NCBI GenBank assembly: GCA_963803115.1
Contig: CAWDLN010000004.1
Span: 35,050 to 99,049 of the forward strand
Reading direction: 5' to 3'
DNA length: 64,000 bases
Source of the DNA: DATBGZ01 sp963803115
GTDB taxonomy: Bacteria; Actinomycetota; Actinomycetes; Mycobacteriales; Micromonosporaceae
Both the position numbers and the translations under genes were made by a program. Positions 7,275 through 15,270 of this stretch are shown piece by piece (position 1 is the first letter of the stretch; the number at the start of each line of letters is the position of its first letter). Below the pieces are notes generated by a model that did not search any database, was not told the DNA's origin, and saw nothing but the letters and a program-made list of their open reading frames with translations.

Positions 7275-8810
7275 GTGTCCACCCTGCGCGATCTGGTCGA
7301 GGAACACACGACCCTGGGCAAGATCGAGGTGGAGCATCTGCATCGCCTGGCCGGCGACTGGCAGCTGATCGCCGACCTATCGTTCGCTGACCTGCTGCTC
7401 TGGGTGGCGGTCGATCGTGCCCGGCATGGCGAGACCGGATACGAATCCGACCACGACCCGCGGCCCTCGTTCGTGTGCGTTGCGCAGGTCCGCCCGACCA
7501 CCGGCCCGACCGCCTACCAGGACGACCACGTCGGCCGGATCCTGTCGGGCCCTGAGGTGGCGCACCTGGCCATCGCCCACTCGCAGGGGCGCATCTGGCG
7601 GGAGGGCGACCCCGTCTGGTACGGCGACACACCCGCGCGACACGAGGCGATTCCGGTGCGTCGTCGGGATGGGGTGGACGTCATCGCGGTGGTCGGCCGG
7701 GACACCAACCTGTCTACCGCGCGCACGCCGAGCCATCTCGAGATGAACTACCTCACCAGCGCCGACGACCTGGCCCAGATGGTGGCCGACGGCACTTTCC
7801 CGGCCGCGCGCCAGATCGGTGAGACGACCAGTGCCCCGCGCGTCGGCGATGGACTGATCCGGCTCGATGCCAGTGGCCGCGTGTCCTACGCGAGCCCCAA
7901 CGCCCAGTCCGCCTACCGCCGGCTCGGGCTCGCGGCCCACCTGGTTGGCGAGGATCTGGCCGCGGTTACCCGCCGCCTCGTTGACGACCCAATGACCGGC
8001 GGCGAGGCGAGTGAGCGGATCCAGGCCGCGTTAGGTGGCGAGGCACCAGCCCGGCTCGAGATGGACGCCCGCGGCGCGACTGTGCTGCAACGGGCCTTGC
8101 CGTTGCTCCCGGCGGGTGTGCCGATCGGTGCGTTGGTTCTTGTTCGCGACGTGACCGAAGTCCGGCGCCGGGATCGCGAACTGATCACCAAGGACGCGAC
8201 GATCCGCGAGATCCACCATCGGGTGAAGAACAACCTGCAGACCGTGGCGGCGCTGCTGCGACTGCAGGCACGACGCGTCGCGAGTCCCGACGCTCGGGTC
8301 GCCCTGGAGGAGTCGGTACGGCGGGTCGCCTCGATCGCCATCGTGCACGAGACGCTGTCGATGTCGGTCGATGAAGAGGTCGCGTTCGACGGTGTGGTCG
8401 ACCGGATCGCGGCCGCCGCGGTCGAGGTGTCCGCCCCCGAATCCAAGGTGCACCTGCGCCGAGCGAGTTCCTTCGGGGTGCTGCCGGCCGAGGTGGCAAC
8501 TCCCCTGGCAATGGTCCTCAACGAACTTCTGCTCAACGCGGTCGAACATGGCTTCCCGGTCCGTGAGGACAGCGACGAGCATGGCGAGGTGGTGGTTTCC
8601 GCGCACCGGTTCCGGCGTCAGCTGCACGTCAGCGTCGCCGACAACGGTAGGGGCCTACCGGACAATTTCGTCCTCGACTCGGCCGACCGCCTCGGTCTGC
8701 AGATCGTGCGGACCCTGGCCCAGGGTGAGCTACGAGGGTCGATCGAGATGCGCCCGCGGGCCGGCGGGGGCACTGAGGCCGTCCTCGTAGTACCGCTCAA
8801 CCGCCGCTGA
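7275..8810 (+). CDS. pdtaS: Sensor histidine kinase PdtaS
   Basis: The 511-residue soluble kinase resembles M. tuberculosis PdtaS (Rv3220c, about 500 residues). It has an N-terminal GAF-type domain (to about residue 150), a PAS domain (about 195-305), then a HisKA_2 dimerisation domain with EIHHRVKNN around His314 and an HATPase_c domain with NELLLNAVEHGF and DNGRGLP. PdtaS phosphorylates the ANTAR regulator PdtaR, which controls transcription antitermination; pdtaR is not in this window. GTG 7275 is chosen because homology starts at STLRDLVEEH. The stop codon lies within the first unit of a 15-bp tandem array. Confidence 0.93.
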   Translation: MSTLRDLVEEHTTLGKIEVEHLHRLAGDWQLIADLSFADLLLWVAVDRARHGETGYESDHDPRPSFVCVAQVRPTTGPTAYQDDHVGRILSGPEVAHLAIAHSQGRIWREGDPVWYGDTPARHEAIPVRRRDGVDVIAVVGRDTNLSTARTPSHLEMNYLTSADDLAQMVADGTFPAARQIGETTSAPRVGDGLIRLDASGRVSYASPNAQSAYRRLGLAAHLVGEDLAAVTRRLVDDPMTGGEASERIQAALGGEAPARLEMDARGATVLQRALPLLPAGVPIGALVLVRDVTEVRRRDRELITKDATIREIHHRVKNNLQTVAALLRLQARRVASPDARVALEESVRRVASIAIVHETLSMSVDEEVAFDGVVDRIAAAAVEVSAPESKVHLRRASSFGVLPAEVATPLAMVLNELLLNAVEHGFPVREDSDEHGEVVVSAHRFRRQLHVSVADNGRGLPDNFVLDSADRLGLQIVRTLAQGELRGSIEMRPRAGGGTEAVLVVPLNRR

Positions 8811-8880
8811 CCCCGCCGACGCTGACCCCGCCGACGCTGACCCCGCCGACGCTGACCCCGCCGACGCTGACTCCGCCGAC
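8806..8880 (+). repeat. Five tandem copies of a 15-bp unit over the pdtaS stop
   Basis: The unit GCTGACCCCGCCGAC occurs five times without gaps, the last with one change (GCTGACTCC...). The TGA of the first copy is the pdtaS stop codon. The length is a multiple of three, but the reading frame ends in copy one. Confidence 0.92.
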
Positions 8881-8912
8881 GCCGACCCGCCGTGGCGGAC
8901 CTCGTCGGCGCG

Positions 8913-8939
8913 TCCGGCGCGTCCGGCGCGTCCGGCGCG
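8913..8939 (+). repeat. Three tandem copies of TCCGGCGCG
   Basis: A perfect 9-bp tandem array, with a degenerate copy before it, lies about 30 bp after the 15-bp array in the non-coding stretch between pdtaS and the sulfite reductase leader. Confidence 0.85.
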
Positions 8940-8944
8940 CGGGG

Positions 8945-9071
8945 AGATCACCGGGTGCGGCCGCATCCGCGTTCGCGCTCATTCCCGTCCCTGGTTGCGC
9001 CCGGTGGTCTCTTTTAAAGATCACTGGGAGCGGCCACACGCTGCATTCGCGCTCGTCTCCGTCCTGCGTCG
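8945..9071 (+). repeat. Diverged direct duplication of ~55 bp in the pdtaS-sirA gap
   Basis: The segments 8945-9000 and 9018-9071 align in direct orientation with shared blocks AGATCAC-GGG-GCGGCC, TTCGCGCTC and CCGTCC. They occur in a stretch (8811-9293) where I see no gene. Function is unknown; both could be remnants of a duplicated upstream region. Confidence 0.5.
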
Positions 9072-9293
9072 CACCCACCGATCATGCGGCTCGCGACAAC
9101 GAGCTGCGGCTGCACAGGACGCCGTCTGGTCATCGACGCCGGCGGCCGTGAGCAGCGCCGGCGGCCGTCAGCAGCGACAGCCCCGAGGGAGCGCGAGTGG
9201 CGTGGGTCACTCCCGGTCAGTGAGATATCTGCCGGCGTCGGTGGCCTCCAAGGGCGTCTGCATGGGAACATCAACGACGTGTTAGCTGCGGTC

Positions 9294-9365
9294 GTGAGGC
9301 TCTTCGTGGCTCGTCGCCACGTTGACTACGGCCGCGTGCGCAGTGCCATGTGTCCGGCTAGCTGA
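9294..9365 (+). CDS. Candidate cysteine leader peptide (attenuator uORF) before sirA
   Basis: GTG 9294 opens a 23-codon frame ending just before the sulfite reductase gene. The product contains RRHVDYGRVRSAMCPAS, with one Cys near the end. Short peptides with an RRHVD...C signature recur upstream of actinobacterial sulfur-assimilation genes and are annotated as putative leader peptides (from memory), and cysteine-coding uORFs act as attenuators of such operons in mycobacteria. GTG 9279 could add five residues. A GC-rich GAGG-GCGCG-CCTC hairpin follows the stop. There is no clear ribosome-binding site, so translation may be leaderless. Confidence 0.65.
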   Translation: MRLFVARRHVDYGRVRSAMCPAS

Positions 9366-9466
9366 CTCCAGCCCGCCCGTTCCGAGGGCGCGCCTCGCGC
9401 CGGATCTTCCGACATTGACGTCGGCCTATGGCGTTCGCGCCCTCGCTTCCGCAGGAGGACGCGACC

Positions 9467-11161
9467 ATGTCGGTCACGAGCCCGCACACCTCGAGCACGC
9501 CCCGGCCTACCAAACGGGCGCGCGGCGAGGGTCAATGGGCGATGGGCCACCGCGAGCCGCTCAACCCCAATGAGCGCACAAAAACGGACGACGACGGGCT
9601 CAACGTCCGGGCCCGGATCGAGACCATCTACGCTCACGGTGGATTCGCCAGCATCGATCCCGCGGATCTGCGCGGGCGGATGCGGTGGTGGGGCCTCTAC
9701 ACGCAGCGGAAGCCCGGCATCGACGGCGGTCGCACCGCCGTACTTGAGCCGCACGAGCTCGACGACGAGTACTTCATGCTGCGGATCCGCATCGACGGCG
9801 GTCAACTCGACCTGACCCAACTGCGGGCGATCGCGGAAGTGTCCACGAAGTACGGTCGCGACACCGCGGACCTGACCGACCGGCAGAACGTTCAGCTGCA
9901 CTGGGTACAAATCGAAGACGTCCCGACGATCTGGCAGACGCTGGAAGCCGTCGGGCTCTCCACCGCCGAGGCCTGCGGTGATACCCCTCGGGTCGTCCTC
10001 GGCAGCGCCGTCGCCGGGATCAGTGCCGACGAGGTGATCGATCCGACGCCCGCGATCCAGGAAATCGTCAAGCGGTACGTGGGCCACAAGGCGTACTCGA
10101 ACCTGCCCCGCAAGTTCAAGTCGGTGGTCTCCTGGCTGCCGGACGTGCCGTACCAGGCCAACGACGTCTCGTTCCTCGGCGTGGTGCACCCCGAGCACGG
10201 TCCGGGCTTCGACCTCTGGGTGGGCGGCGGCCTGTCCACCAACCCGATGCTCGCTCAACGACTGGGCGTCTGGGTCCCACTGGACGAGGTTCCCGAGGTC
10301 TGGGCCGGCGTGGTCGCGGTGTTCCGCGACTACGGCTACCGGCGGTTGCGTAGCCGGGCGCGCCTGAAGTTTCTTGTCGCCGACTGGGGTGTGCAACGGT
10401 TCCGGGACGTCCTCGAGGGCGAGTACCTCAACCGCAAGCTCATCGACGGCCTGTCTCCCGACCTTCCGGCCCATGCGATCGACCACATTGGAGTGCACCG
10501 GCAGGCCGACGGCCGGTTCTTCGTCGGCGTCGCCCCGGTCGCCGGGCGGGTCAGTGGCACGGTGCTGGCCCAGGTCGCGGATATCGCCGAGGCGCACGGA
10601 AGCTCGCGCGTGCGGCTCACGCCGTACCAGAAGCTCCTTGTTCTTGATCTAGAAGAGTCCGAAGTGGACGTTGTCGTCCGCGAGCTGCGCACGATCGGGC
10701 TCGACGCCACGCCATCGGTCTGGCGCCGCGGCACCATGGCATGCACCGGCATCGAGTTCTGCAAGCTGGCCATCGTGGAGACCAAGGCCCGGGCGGCCGA
10801 TGTTGTGGCCCGGCTGGAGGAACGCCTAGGGGACCTCGACACCGAGATCACGATCAACGTCAATGGCTGTCCCAACGCGTGCGCCCGCACACAAGTCGCC
10901 GACATCGGGCTCAAGGGACAGCTCGTGCCCGGTCCGGACGGGGCCATGGTCGAGGGCTTCCAGGTCCATCTCGGCGGGGGGCTGACGATGCGGGCGGGCC
11001 AGGACGCGGGCTTCGGCCGCAAGTTGCGTGGGCTCAAGACGACGGCCGAACAACTTCCCGAGTACGTGGAGCGGGTCGCCCGCCACTTCCTCGCGGAACG
11101 GGCAGCGGGGGAGTCGTTCGCACAGTGGGTCGTCCGGGCCGAGGAGGCGTCGTTGACGTGA
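9467..11161 (+). CDS. sirA: Ferredoxin-dependent sulfite reductase
   Basis: The 564-residue enzyme reduces sulfite to sulfide with six electrons from ferredoxin. The siroheme/[4Fe-4S] cysteines are visible as C-x5-C at 426/432 (ACTGIEFCKLA) and C-x3-C at 468/472 (NGCPNACAR). The early RMRWWGLYTQRKPG is typical of the actinobacterial SirA/NirA group; sulfite rather than nitrite is favoured because cysH and a sirohydrochlorin chelatase follow. ATG 9467 sits 8 bases after GCAGGAGGA. A candidate Cys leader peptide ends about 100 bp upstream. The next gene overlaps the stop by four bases. Confidence 0.94.
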   Translation: MSVTSPHTSSTPRPTKRARGEGQWAMGHREPLNPNERTKTDDDGLNVRARIETIYAHGGFASIDPADLRGRMRWWGLYTQRKPGIDGGRTAVLEPHELDDEYFMLRIRIDGGQLDLTQLRAIAEVSTKYGRDTADLTDRQNVQLHWVQIEDVPTIWQTLEAVGLSTAEACGDTPRVVLGSAVAGISADEVIDPTPAIQEIVKRYVGHKAYSNLPRKFKSVVSWLPDVPYQANDVSFLGVVHPEHGPGFDLWVGGGLSTNPMLAQRLGVWVPLDEVPEVWAGVVAVFRDYGYRRLRSRARLKFLVADWGVQRFRDVLEGEYLNRKLIDGLSPDLPAHAIDHIGVHRQADGRFFVGVAPVAGRVSGTVLAQVADIAEAHGSSRVRLTPYQKLLVLDLEESEVDVVVRELRTIGLDATPSVWRRGTMACTGIEFCKLAIVETKARAADVVARLEERLGDLDTEITINVNGCPNACARTQVADIGLKGQLVPGPDGAMVEGFQVHLGGGLTMRAGQDAGFGRKLRGLKTTAEQLPEYVERVARHFLAERAAGESFAQWVVRAEEASLT

Positions 11162-11394
11162 GTGAACGATCGGTGCCGTTCTACTGCCCGTACTGCGGAG
11201 GCGAGCAACTGCGCCCGCACGAGGACACCCACGGCGCGTGGGAGTGCCGCGAGTGCGTCCGGGTCTTCTCCCTCAAGTTCATCGGCCTTCTCTCGAGGTC
11301 TGACACGCCTGGTGTGCGTAACGGAACTGGTGTGAGTAACGGAACTGATGTGAGTAACGGAACTGGAGGCACAGGTGCCCACGCTCCTGCGTAG
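11158..11394 (+). CDS. Small zinc-ribbon protein of the sulfite reductase operon
   Basis: The 78-residue product has two C-x2-C pairs (FYCPYCGG and ECRECVRV), a rubredoxin-like or IS1-InsA-like zinc ribbon. A similar small protein sits between the sulfite reductase and cysH genes of Streptomyces. GTG 11158 overlaps the sirA stop as GTGA, so the two are translationally coupled. The last 30 residues are low-complexity (VSNGTDVSNGTGG) and are encoded by an 18-bp tandem repeat; that tail runs over the start of cysH. The role is unproven. Confidence 0.85.
   Translation: MSERSVPFYCPYCGGEQLRPHEDTHGAWECRECVRVFSLKFIGLLSRSDTPGVRNGTGVSNGTDVSNGTGGTGAHAPA
11311..11364 (+). repeat. Three tandem 18-bp units in the zinc-ribbon gene
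   Basis: Units GGTGTGCGTAACGGAACT, GGTGTGAGTAACGGAACT and GATGTGAGTAACGGAACT are contiguous and in frame. They encode the NGT-x-V repeats of the small zinc-ribbon protein, and the array ends directly before the GGAGG of cysH. Confidence 0.92.
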
Positions 11395-12100
11395 CTCGAT
11401 CAATCTGATTCCGGCGACGAGCGATCTCGCCGAGATCGCCTACGCGGCCCAGCGCAAACTGGACGGTGCGTCCGCCGAGGCTGTCATCGAGTGGGCGGCC
11501 GAGCAGTTTGGACCACGGTTCTGTGTGACGAGCTCGATGGCGGACGGCGTCGTGGCGCACCTCGCGTCCCGGGTCGTGCCCGGCGTCGACGTGATCTTCC
11601 TTGACACGGGGCTGCACTTCCCACAGACGCTGCGGGTGCGCGACCAGGTCGAGGCGACGATGCCGGTTCGACTGCTGTCGATCCAGCCCCGGCATTCGGT
11701 CGGCCAGCAGGATGGCCAGTACGGTCCGAGGCTGTTCGCCACCGACCCCGACGCGTGCTGCGCGATGCGAAAGGTCGAGCCGCTGGAGCGGGCGCTGGCA
11801 GACTACGACGCCTGGGCGGCGGGGGTACGCCGGAGTGAGACCGCGTCGCGGACAAACACCCGCGAGGTCGAGTTCGACGCTGCTCGGGGCAAGGTAAAGC
11901 TGGCTCCCATCGCTGGATGGACAGACGCCGACGTCGCGGCCTACATCGGGCGCTACGAGATTCCCGTCAACGAACTGCTCAACCAGGGGTACGGCTCGGT
12001 CGGCTGCTGGCCGTGCACCCGAAAGGTCCGCCCGGGCGAGGACCCGCGAGCGGGCCGGTGGGCAATGTTCGACAAGACGGAGTGCGGTCTGCACCGGTGA
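11375..12100 (+). CDS. cysH: Adenylyl-sulfate (APS/PAPS) reductase
   Basis: The 241-residue enzyme reduces activated sulfate to sulfite using thioredoxin. The paired cysteines DACCAMRK and the CWPCTRK pair bind the [4Fe-4S] cluster of the APS-reductase type, and the C-terminal ECGLH holds the catalytic cysteine. The SSMADGV P-loop-like segment binds the nucleotide. GTG 11375 follows GGAGG by five bases and overlaps the zinc-ribbon gene by 20 bases. With SirA it makes sulfide from activated sulfate; the sulfurylase genes are outside this window. Confidence 0.94.
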   Translation: MPTLLRSSINLIPATSDLAEIAYAAQRKLDGASAEAVIEWAAEQFGPRFCVTSSMADGVVAHLASRVVPGVDVIFLDTGLHFPQTLRVRDQVEATMPVRLLSIQPRHSVGQQDGQYGPRLFATDPDACCAMRKVEPLERALADYDAWAAGVRRSETASRTNTREVEFDAARGKVKLAPIAGWTDADVAAYIGRYEIPVNELLNQGYGSVGCWPCTRKVRPGEDPRAGRWAMFDKTECGLHR

Positions 12101-12173
12101 GCGTGAGGAGCGAGCGTCAGCGAGCCCCGCAATCGCGAGCCAGCGCGGCACAGCGCGAGCGAAAAGCGACTCT

Positions 12174-12920
12174 GTGAGCGCACCGATCGTGCTGGCGGCG
12201 CACGGCAGCCGCGATCCGGCGTCGGCCGCGACCATGGTCCGGCTTGCGGAGCGGGTCGGACGGGTCTGGCCGGCGCGGGTCGTCGCGGCCTTTTTGGACT
12301 TTGACGAACCGTCCATTCCAGACGCATTGCTCACCCTCGAGGCCGACCCGCCGCCGGTCGTCGTACCGGCCCTGCTCACCCACGCCTACCACCGCCGGAT
12401 AGACATACCAGCGATCCTCGCAACCGTCGGCGTGCCCGCTCGGGTGGCGGACGTGCTCGGCCCGGCCAGCCCCGGAGTGGCTCCAGATCCGTTGCTCGTG
12501 GCGGCCCTGTGCCGTCGGCTGTCCGAACTGGACACCTCATTCGACGGGTTGGTGCTCCTGGCCGCCGGCACGTCGCACGCTCCGGCCCGCTCTACTGTGG
12601 AGGCTGTCGCCGCGGAAATGGGACGGCTGCTCAACGTTGGGTGCGTGGTTGGCTACGCGTCGGCGTCAGCGCCCACCGGCGGACAGGCGGTGGCGGCGCT
12701 TCGGGTCGCGGGTGCCCGCCGCATCGTGGCGGCGTCGTATTTTCTGGCGCCAGGACGGCTCTATTCGGCCGCTGCGGCCTCCGCGCGTGCGGAGGGTGCT
12801 GTGCATGTGGCGGCGCCGTTGGGGGCCGCAGATGAGCTGGTACGCCTCATCGTGGACCGAGCCAGCACGGCGCGGTCTGCTGTGGCGCCGGTTCTGGTCG
12901 GTAGCAACACTTCCCAATAG
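12174..12920 (+). CDS. Sirohydrochlorin chelatase (SirB/CbiX family)
   Basis: The 248-residue protein has two CbiX-like halves. The N-terminal half starts with VLAAHGSRDP, whose histidine is a metal-insertion residue in the family, and contains LLTHAYHRRIDIP with the second histidine. It should put iron into sirohydrochlorin to make siroheme for SirA. M. tuberculosis has the same set (sirA, cysH, che1). GTG 12174 follows a 73-bp repeat-like spacer rich in GCGAGC. A strong terminator ends the operon. Confidence 0.88.
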   Translation: MSAPIVLAAHGSRDPASAATMVRLAERVGRVWPARVVAAFLDFDEPSIPDALLTLEADPPPVVVPALLTHAYHRRIDIPAILATVGVPARVADVLGPASPGVAPDPLLVAALCRRLSELDTSFDGLVLLAAGTSHAPARSTVEAVAAEMGRLLNVGCVVGYASASAPTGGQAVAALRVAGARRIVAASYFLAPGRLYSAAAASARAEGAVHVAAPLGAADELVRLIVDRASTARSAVAPVLVGSNTSQ

Positions 12921-12994
12921 CCCAGCGGCTGCGGTCGCGCTGGCTCAGACCGGTCCGGTCGGAGACCTCAACTGGACTTTCGGGCACGAAAAAG

Positions 12995-13020
12995 GCCCCG
13001 GTGAGCTTCCGGGGCGTTTT
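12995..13020. terminator. Bidirectional intrinsic terminator
   Basis: GCCCCGG (12995-13001) and CCGGGGC (13009-13015) form a stem, flanked by A5 upstream and T4 downstream. It can end the sulfite reductase operon on the plus strand and whiB1 on the minus strand. Confidence 0.85.
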
Positions 13021-13103
13021 CCGTAGGCTTTCCCACTGCTCGTGTGATGAAAAGCCTTGTGCTGGGCCGAGTTGGCCCGTTCTGTTGGCCGTACGTCGGT
13101 CGT

Positions 13104-13358
13104 TCAGAGCGAGTGAGCCCGAACCCGCAGCCCTCCGCGACGCTTGACGGTGCGCCGCTCCTCTTCGCTCATCCCGCCCCAGACCCCGGCGTCCTGACCA
13201 GTCTCGAGGGCCCACTGCAGACAGTCGTCCGCGACCGTGCAACGCCGGCAGACGGCCTTGGCCTGATCAACTTGCAGCAAGGCCGGCCCCGACGTTCCGA
13301 TCGGGAAGAACAGCTCAGGATCCTCGTCCCGGCAGGCGGCACGGTGACGCCAGTCCAT
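13104..13358 (-). CDS. whiB1: WhiB1 orthologue
   Basis: The 84-residue protein matches M. tuberculosis WhiB1 (Rv3219) in length and in landmarks: MDWRHRAACRDEDPELFFP at the start, the C-x2-C-x5-C cluster CRRCTVADDC, the G-V-W-G-G turn and a short basic tail. WhiB1 binds a NO-sensitive [4Fe-4S] cluster and the principal sigma factor and is essential in mycobacteria. ATG 13358 follows AAGGAGTG on the minus strand. Its long upstream region holds two CRP-type palindromes. The dagK gene upstream corresponds to Rv3218. Confidence 0.95.
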   Translation of the reverse strand: MDWRHRAACRDEDPELFFPIGTSGPALLQVDQAKAVCRRCTVADDCLQWALETGQDAGVWGGMSEEERRTVKRRGGLRVRAHSL

Positions 13359-13553
13359 GGCGGAAACACTCCTTGATTTCCCCGGCCCGCCGCCCCAGTT
13401 TCGGGCGTGAGCGCATATTCGGCTTTGGTGACAGTCCTTGCGTGGCCCTTGGATCCCGCGGCGCACACGACCCAAGCTATCGCTGGTTCGGCGCAACCCT
13501 TGCGCGGCGCTTAACAGCGCCTGACGGGCGAGGTGCCTCGTACTCGGTTCGCT

Positions 13554-13629
13554 TGTGAATGCTTTCACGAACTATCGCGATGTCAAGGGGGAGCTTGGCC
13601 AAAAAACACTCCACGTGACGGACGTCACG
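13554..13629 (-). promoter_or_regulatory. Two CRP-family sites upstream of whiB1
   Basis: TGTGAATGCTTTCACG (13554-13569) and CGTGACGGACGTCACG (13614-13629) both fit GTGA-N6-TCAC. Their centres are 60 bp apart and about 203 and 263 bp before the whiB1 ATG. In M. tuberculosis whiB1 is controlled by the cAMP receptor protein Rv3676 through two sites. Apart from these and a GCGCT-TAAC-AGCGC hairpin near 13508, I see no gene in the 13359-13871 gap. Confidence 0.68.
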
Positions 13630-13871
13630 CATATTTTGCCCGGTTTCGACCGATAGCTCCACACCCAGGATCACAACAGCGTGTAGTTAATGTAGTACCG
13701 TGTGTGGCCCGTCGGTAGCGTTTCGCTCCCGAGTCGTGCGTCCGGCTCCGGGCGTTGTCGTGTCCTGTGGGGCGGCCGGATGCGCAACGTGAGCTAACGC
13801 ACCTACGTGTTCGCAGTGTTCCTGGTCACTATGTAATGTTCGGGTGACAACTGGTTACAACGAGCGACGGG

Positions 13872-14804
13872 TCAGCAGAATACGCGTAATGCGTCCGGTA
13901 CCGCCGAGAAGGTGACCTTCGTCCGCTCACCCAGATAGTCGCCATCGACCTGAAACGCCATCGGTCGGGTCGAGGTGAGTGTGAAAGCCGACAGATCGTG
14001 GAGTGTCATCATCTGCCGGCCGTGGGGCTTGCGTCGCCGACCCGTCAGCAGTTGAGCGGCCGCGAGGGCGGTGGCCGGCACATGCAGCGCCCGCATCGCC
14101 ATCAGATCCAGACCGGAGTCGAATGAGGCTTCTGGACACGCGGTGATCGGGCGATTGCCCAGATACGTCCAGGGCGCCGTGTTCTGCACAATCACCGTCG
14201 CGAGGTCGACCTCGGTCTCCTCTCCGGGCCGTTCCAGAGTGATCAATGGCGTGCGGCGTTCGGTCTCCAAGAAGAACTGGGCCACCGTCGACCGGATGTA
14301 GAGGGCGGGTGTCGAAACCTTGCCACGCAAGCGCGCGCGCTCGACCTTGCGTACGACTTCGGCGTCGAGTCCAAACCCGGCGCAGAACGTGAAATAGCGC
14401 CCGTCCACCCGCCCGAGCCCGACCGACCGGAGCCGGCCCGCGTGCATGGCCTCAAGAATCGCGCCGGTGCCCTCGACGGGGTCTTTGGGTAGCCCCAGCG
14501 CGCGGGCGAAGACGTTGGTGGAGCCGCCCGGCACGACGGCCAGCGCCGGCAGTTCGGTGTCCTTGTTCGCCTTCGCCGTGAGCAATCCGTTGACGACCTC
14601 GTTGGCGGTGCCGTCGCCGCCGAGTGCGACCACGGCGTCCAGGCCCAAGCTGACGGATTGACGGGCGAGGTCCGCGGCGTGGCCTCGGCGGCGCGTGACC
14701 TCGACCCGGAGGTCGACCTCCGTACGAAGGGCCCGAACCAGGACGTCACGCGCCCGCTCGCTGGTCGTGGTGGCCTTAGGGTTGACCACCAGGAGCGCTC
14801 GCAT
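13872..14804 (-). CDS. Diacylglycerol/lipid kinase (YegS/DagK family)
   Basis: The 310-residue protein belongs to the DAGK/LCB5 lipid kinase family. It starts with LLVVNPKA, has the nucleotide-binding loop ALGGDGTANEVVNG at about residue 60 and VVPGGSTNVFARALG at about 90, and ends with the QVDGDYLG substrate/fold motif. It probably phosphorylates diacylglycerol or a related lipid at the membrane. The position beside whiB1 matches Rv3218. ATG 14804 is used. The gene is divergent from the membrane protein at 14858. Confidence 0.92.
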   Translation of the reverse strand: MRALLVVNPKATTTSERARDVLVRALRTEVDLRVEVTRRRGHAADLARQSVSLGLDAVVALGGDGTANEVVNGLLTAKANKDTELPALAVVPGGSTNVFARALGLPKDPVEGTGAILEAMHAGRLRSVGLGRVDGRYFTFCAGFGLDAEVVRKVERARLRGKVSTPALYIRSTVAQFFLETERRTPLITLERPGEETEVDLATVIVQNTAPWTYLGNRPITACPEASFDSGLDLMAMRALHVPATALAAAQLLTGRRRKPHGRQMMTLHDLSAFTLTSTRPMAFQVDGDYLGERTKVTFSAVPDALRVFC

Positions 14805-14857
14805 GCGCGGACTGTATACCGCCGAGTCATCCGTCTCGCCAAAGGTATGGTGACGTC

Positions 14858-15247
14858 ATGCCTGAGGCGCCGCCGCGGGAGCCCGCCACGCTGCGCGTCG
14901 CGGTGTGGATGCTCGCCGGCGAGGCGGTCGTGTTCGCGGGGGTTCTCGTCTTCCTGTTGTACGAGGACGTCGTCGGCGCGGCGGGTACGGCCAAGGGGGC
15001 CGCGGCCGTCACCGCCTACACGGCGCTACTCGCAGCCGTGATGGGGTGGCTTGGTTGGGCACTGCACGGCCGGCGGGCATGGGCTCGAGGTCCGGCTGTC
15101 GTGGTGCAGTTGCTCCTGGTCCTGACTGGCTACACGATGACCACCAACGGGTTACCGGCGGTGGGCGTGCCGATCCTCGTGATCGGATTAGTGGGGGGCG
15201 GCACGCTGTTGGCTCCGGCGACGCGTGCGGCGCTGCAAAGAAACTAG
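14858..15247 (+). CDS. Small integral membrane protein (Rv3217c-like)
   Basis: The 129-residue protein has four hydrophobic segments at about residues 13-33, 45-65, 80-97 and 101-118, and no recognised enzymatic motif. Its length, topology and place beside the diacylglycerol kinase match the Rv3217c membrane protein, but orientation and function remain unproven. ATG 14858 is 53 bp from the divergent kinase start. Confidence 0.78.
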   Translation: MPEAPPREPATLRVAVWMLAGEAVVFAGVLVFLLYEDVVGAAGTAKGAAAVTAYTALLAAVMGWLGWALHGRRAWARGPAVVVQLLLVLTGYTMTTNGLPAVGVPILVIGLVGGGTLLAPATRAALQRN

Positions 15248-15270
15248 AGCGAAGAAGATGATTACACATC

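Noticed and set aside
9326..10597. 423-codon open frame on the minus strand
   Set aside because: It is antisense to sirA, whose cluster cysteines and homology are clear. Long antisense frames are common in GC-rich genes, and the product has no family features.
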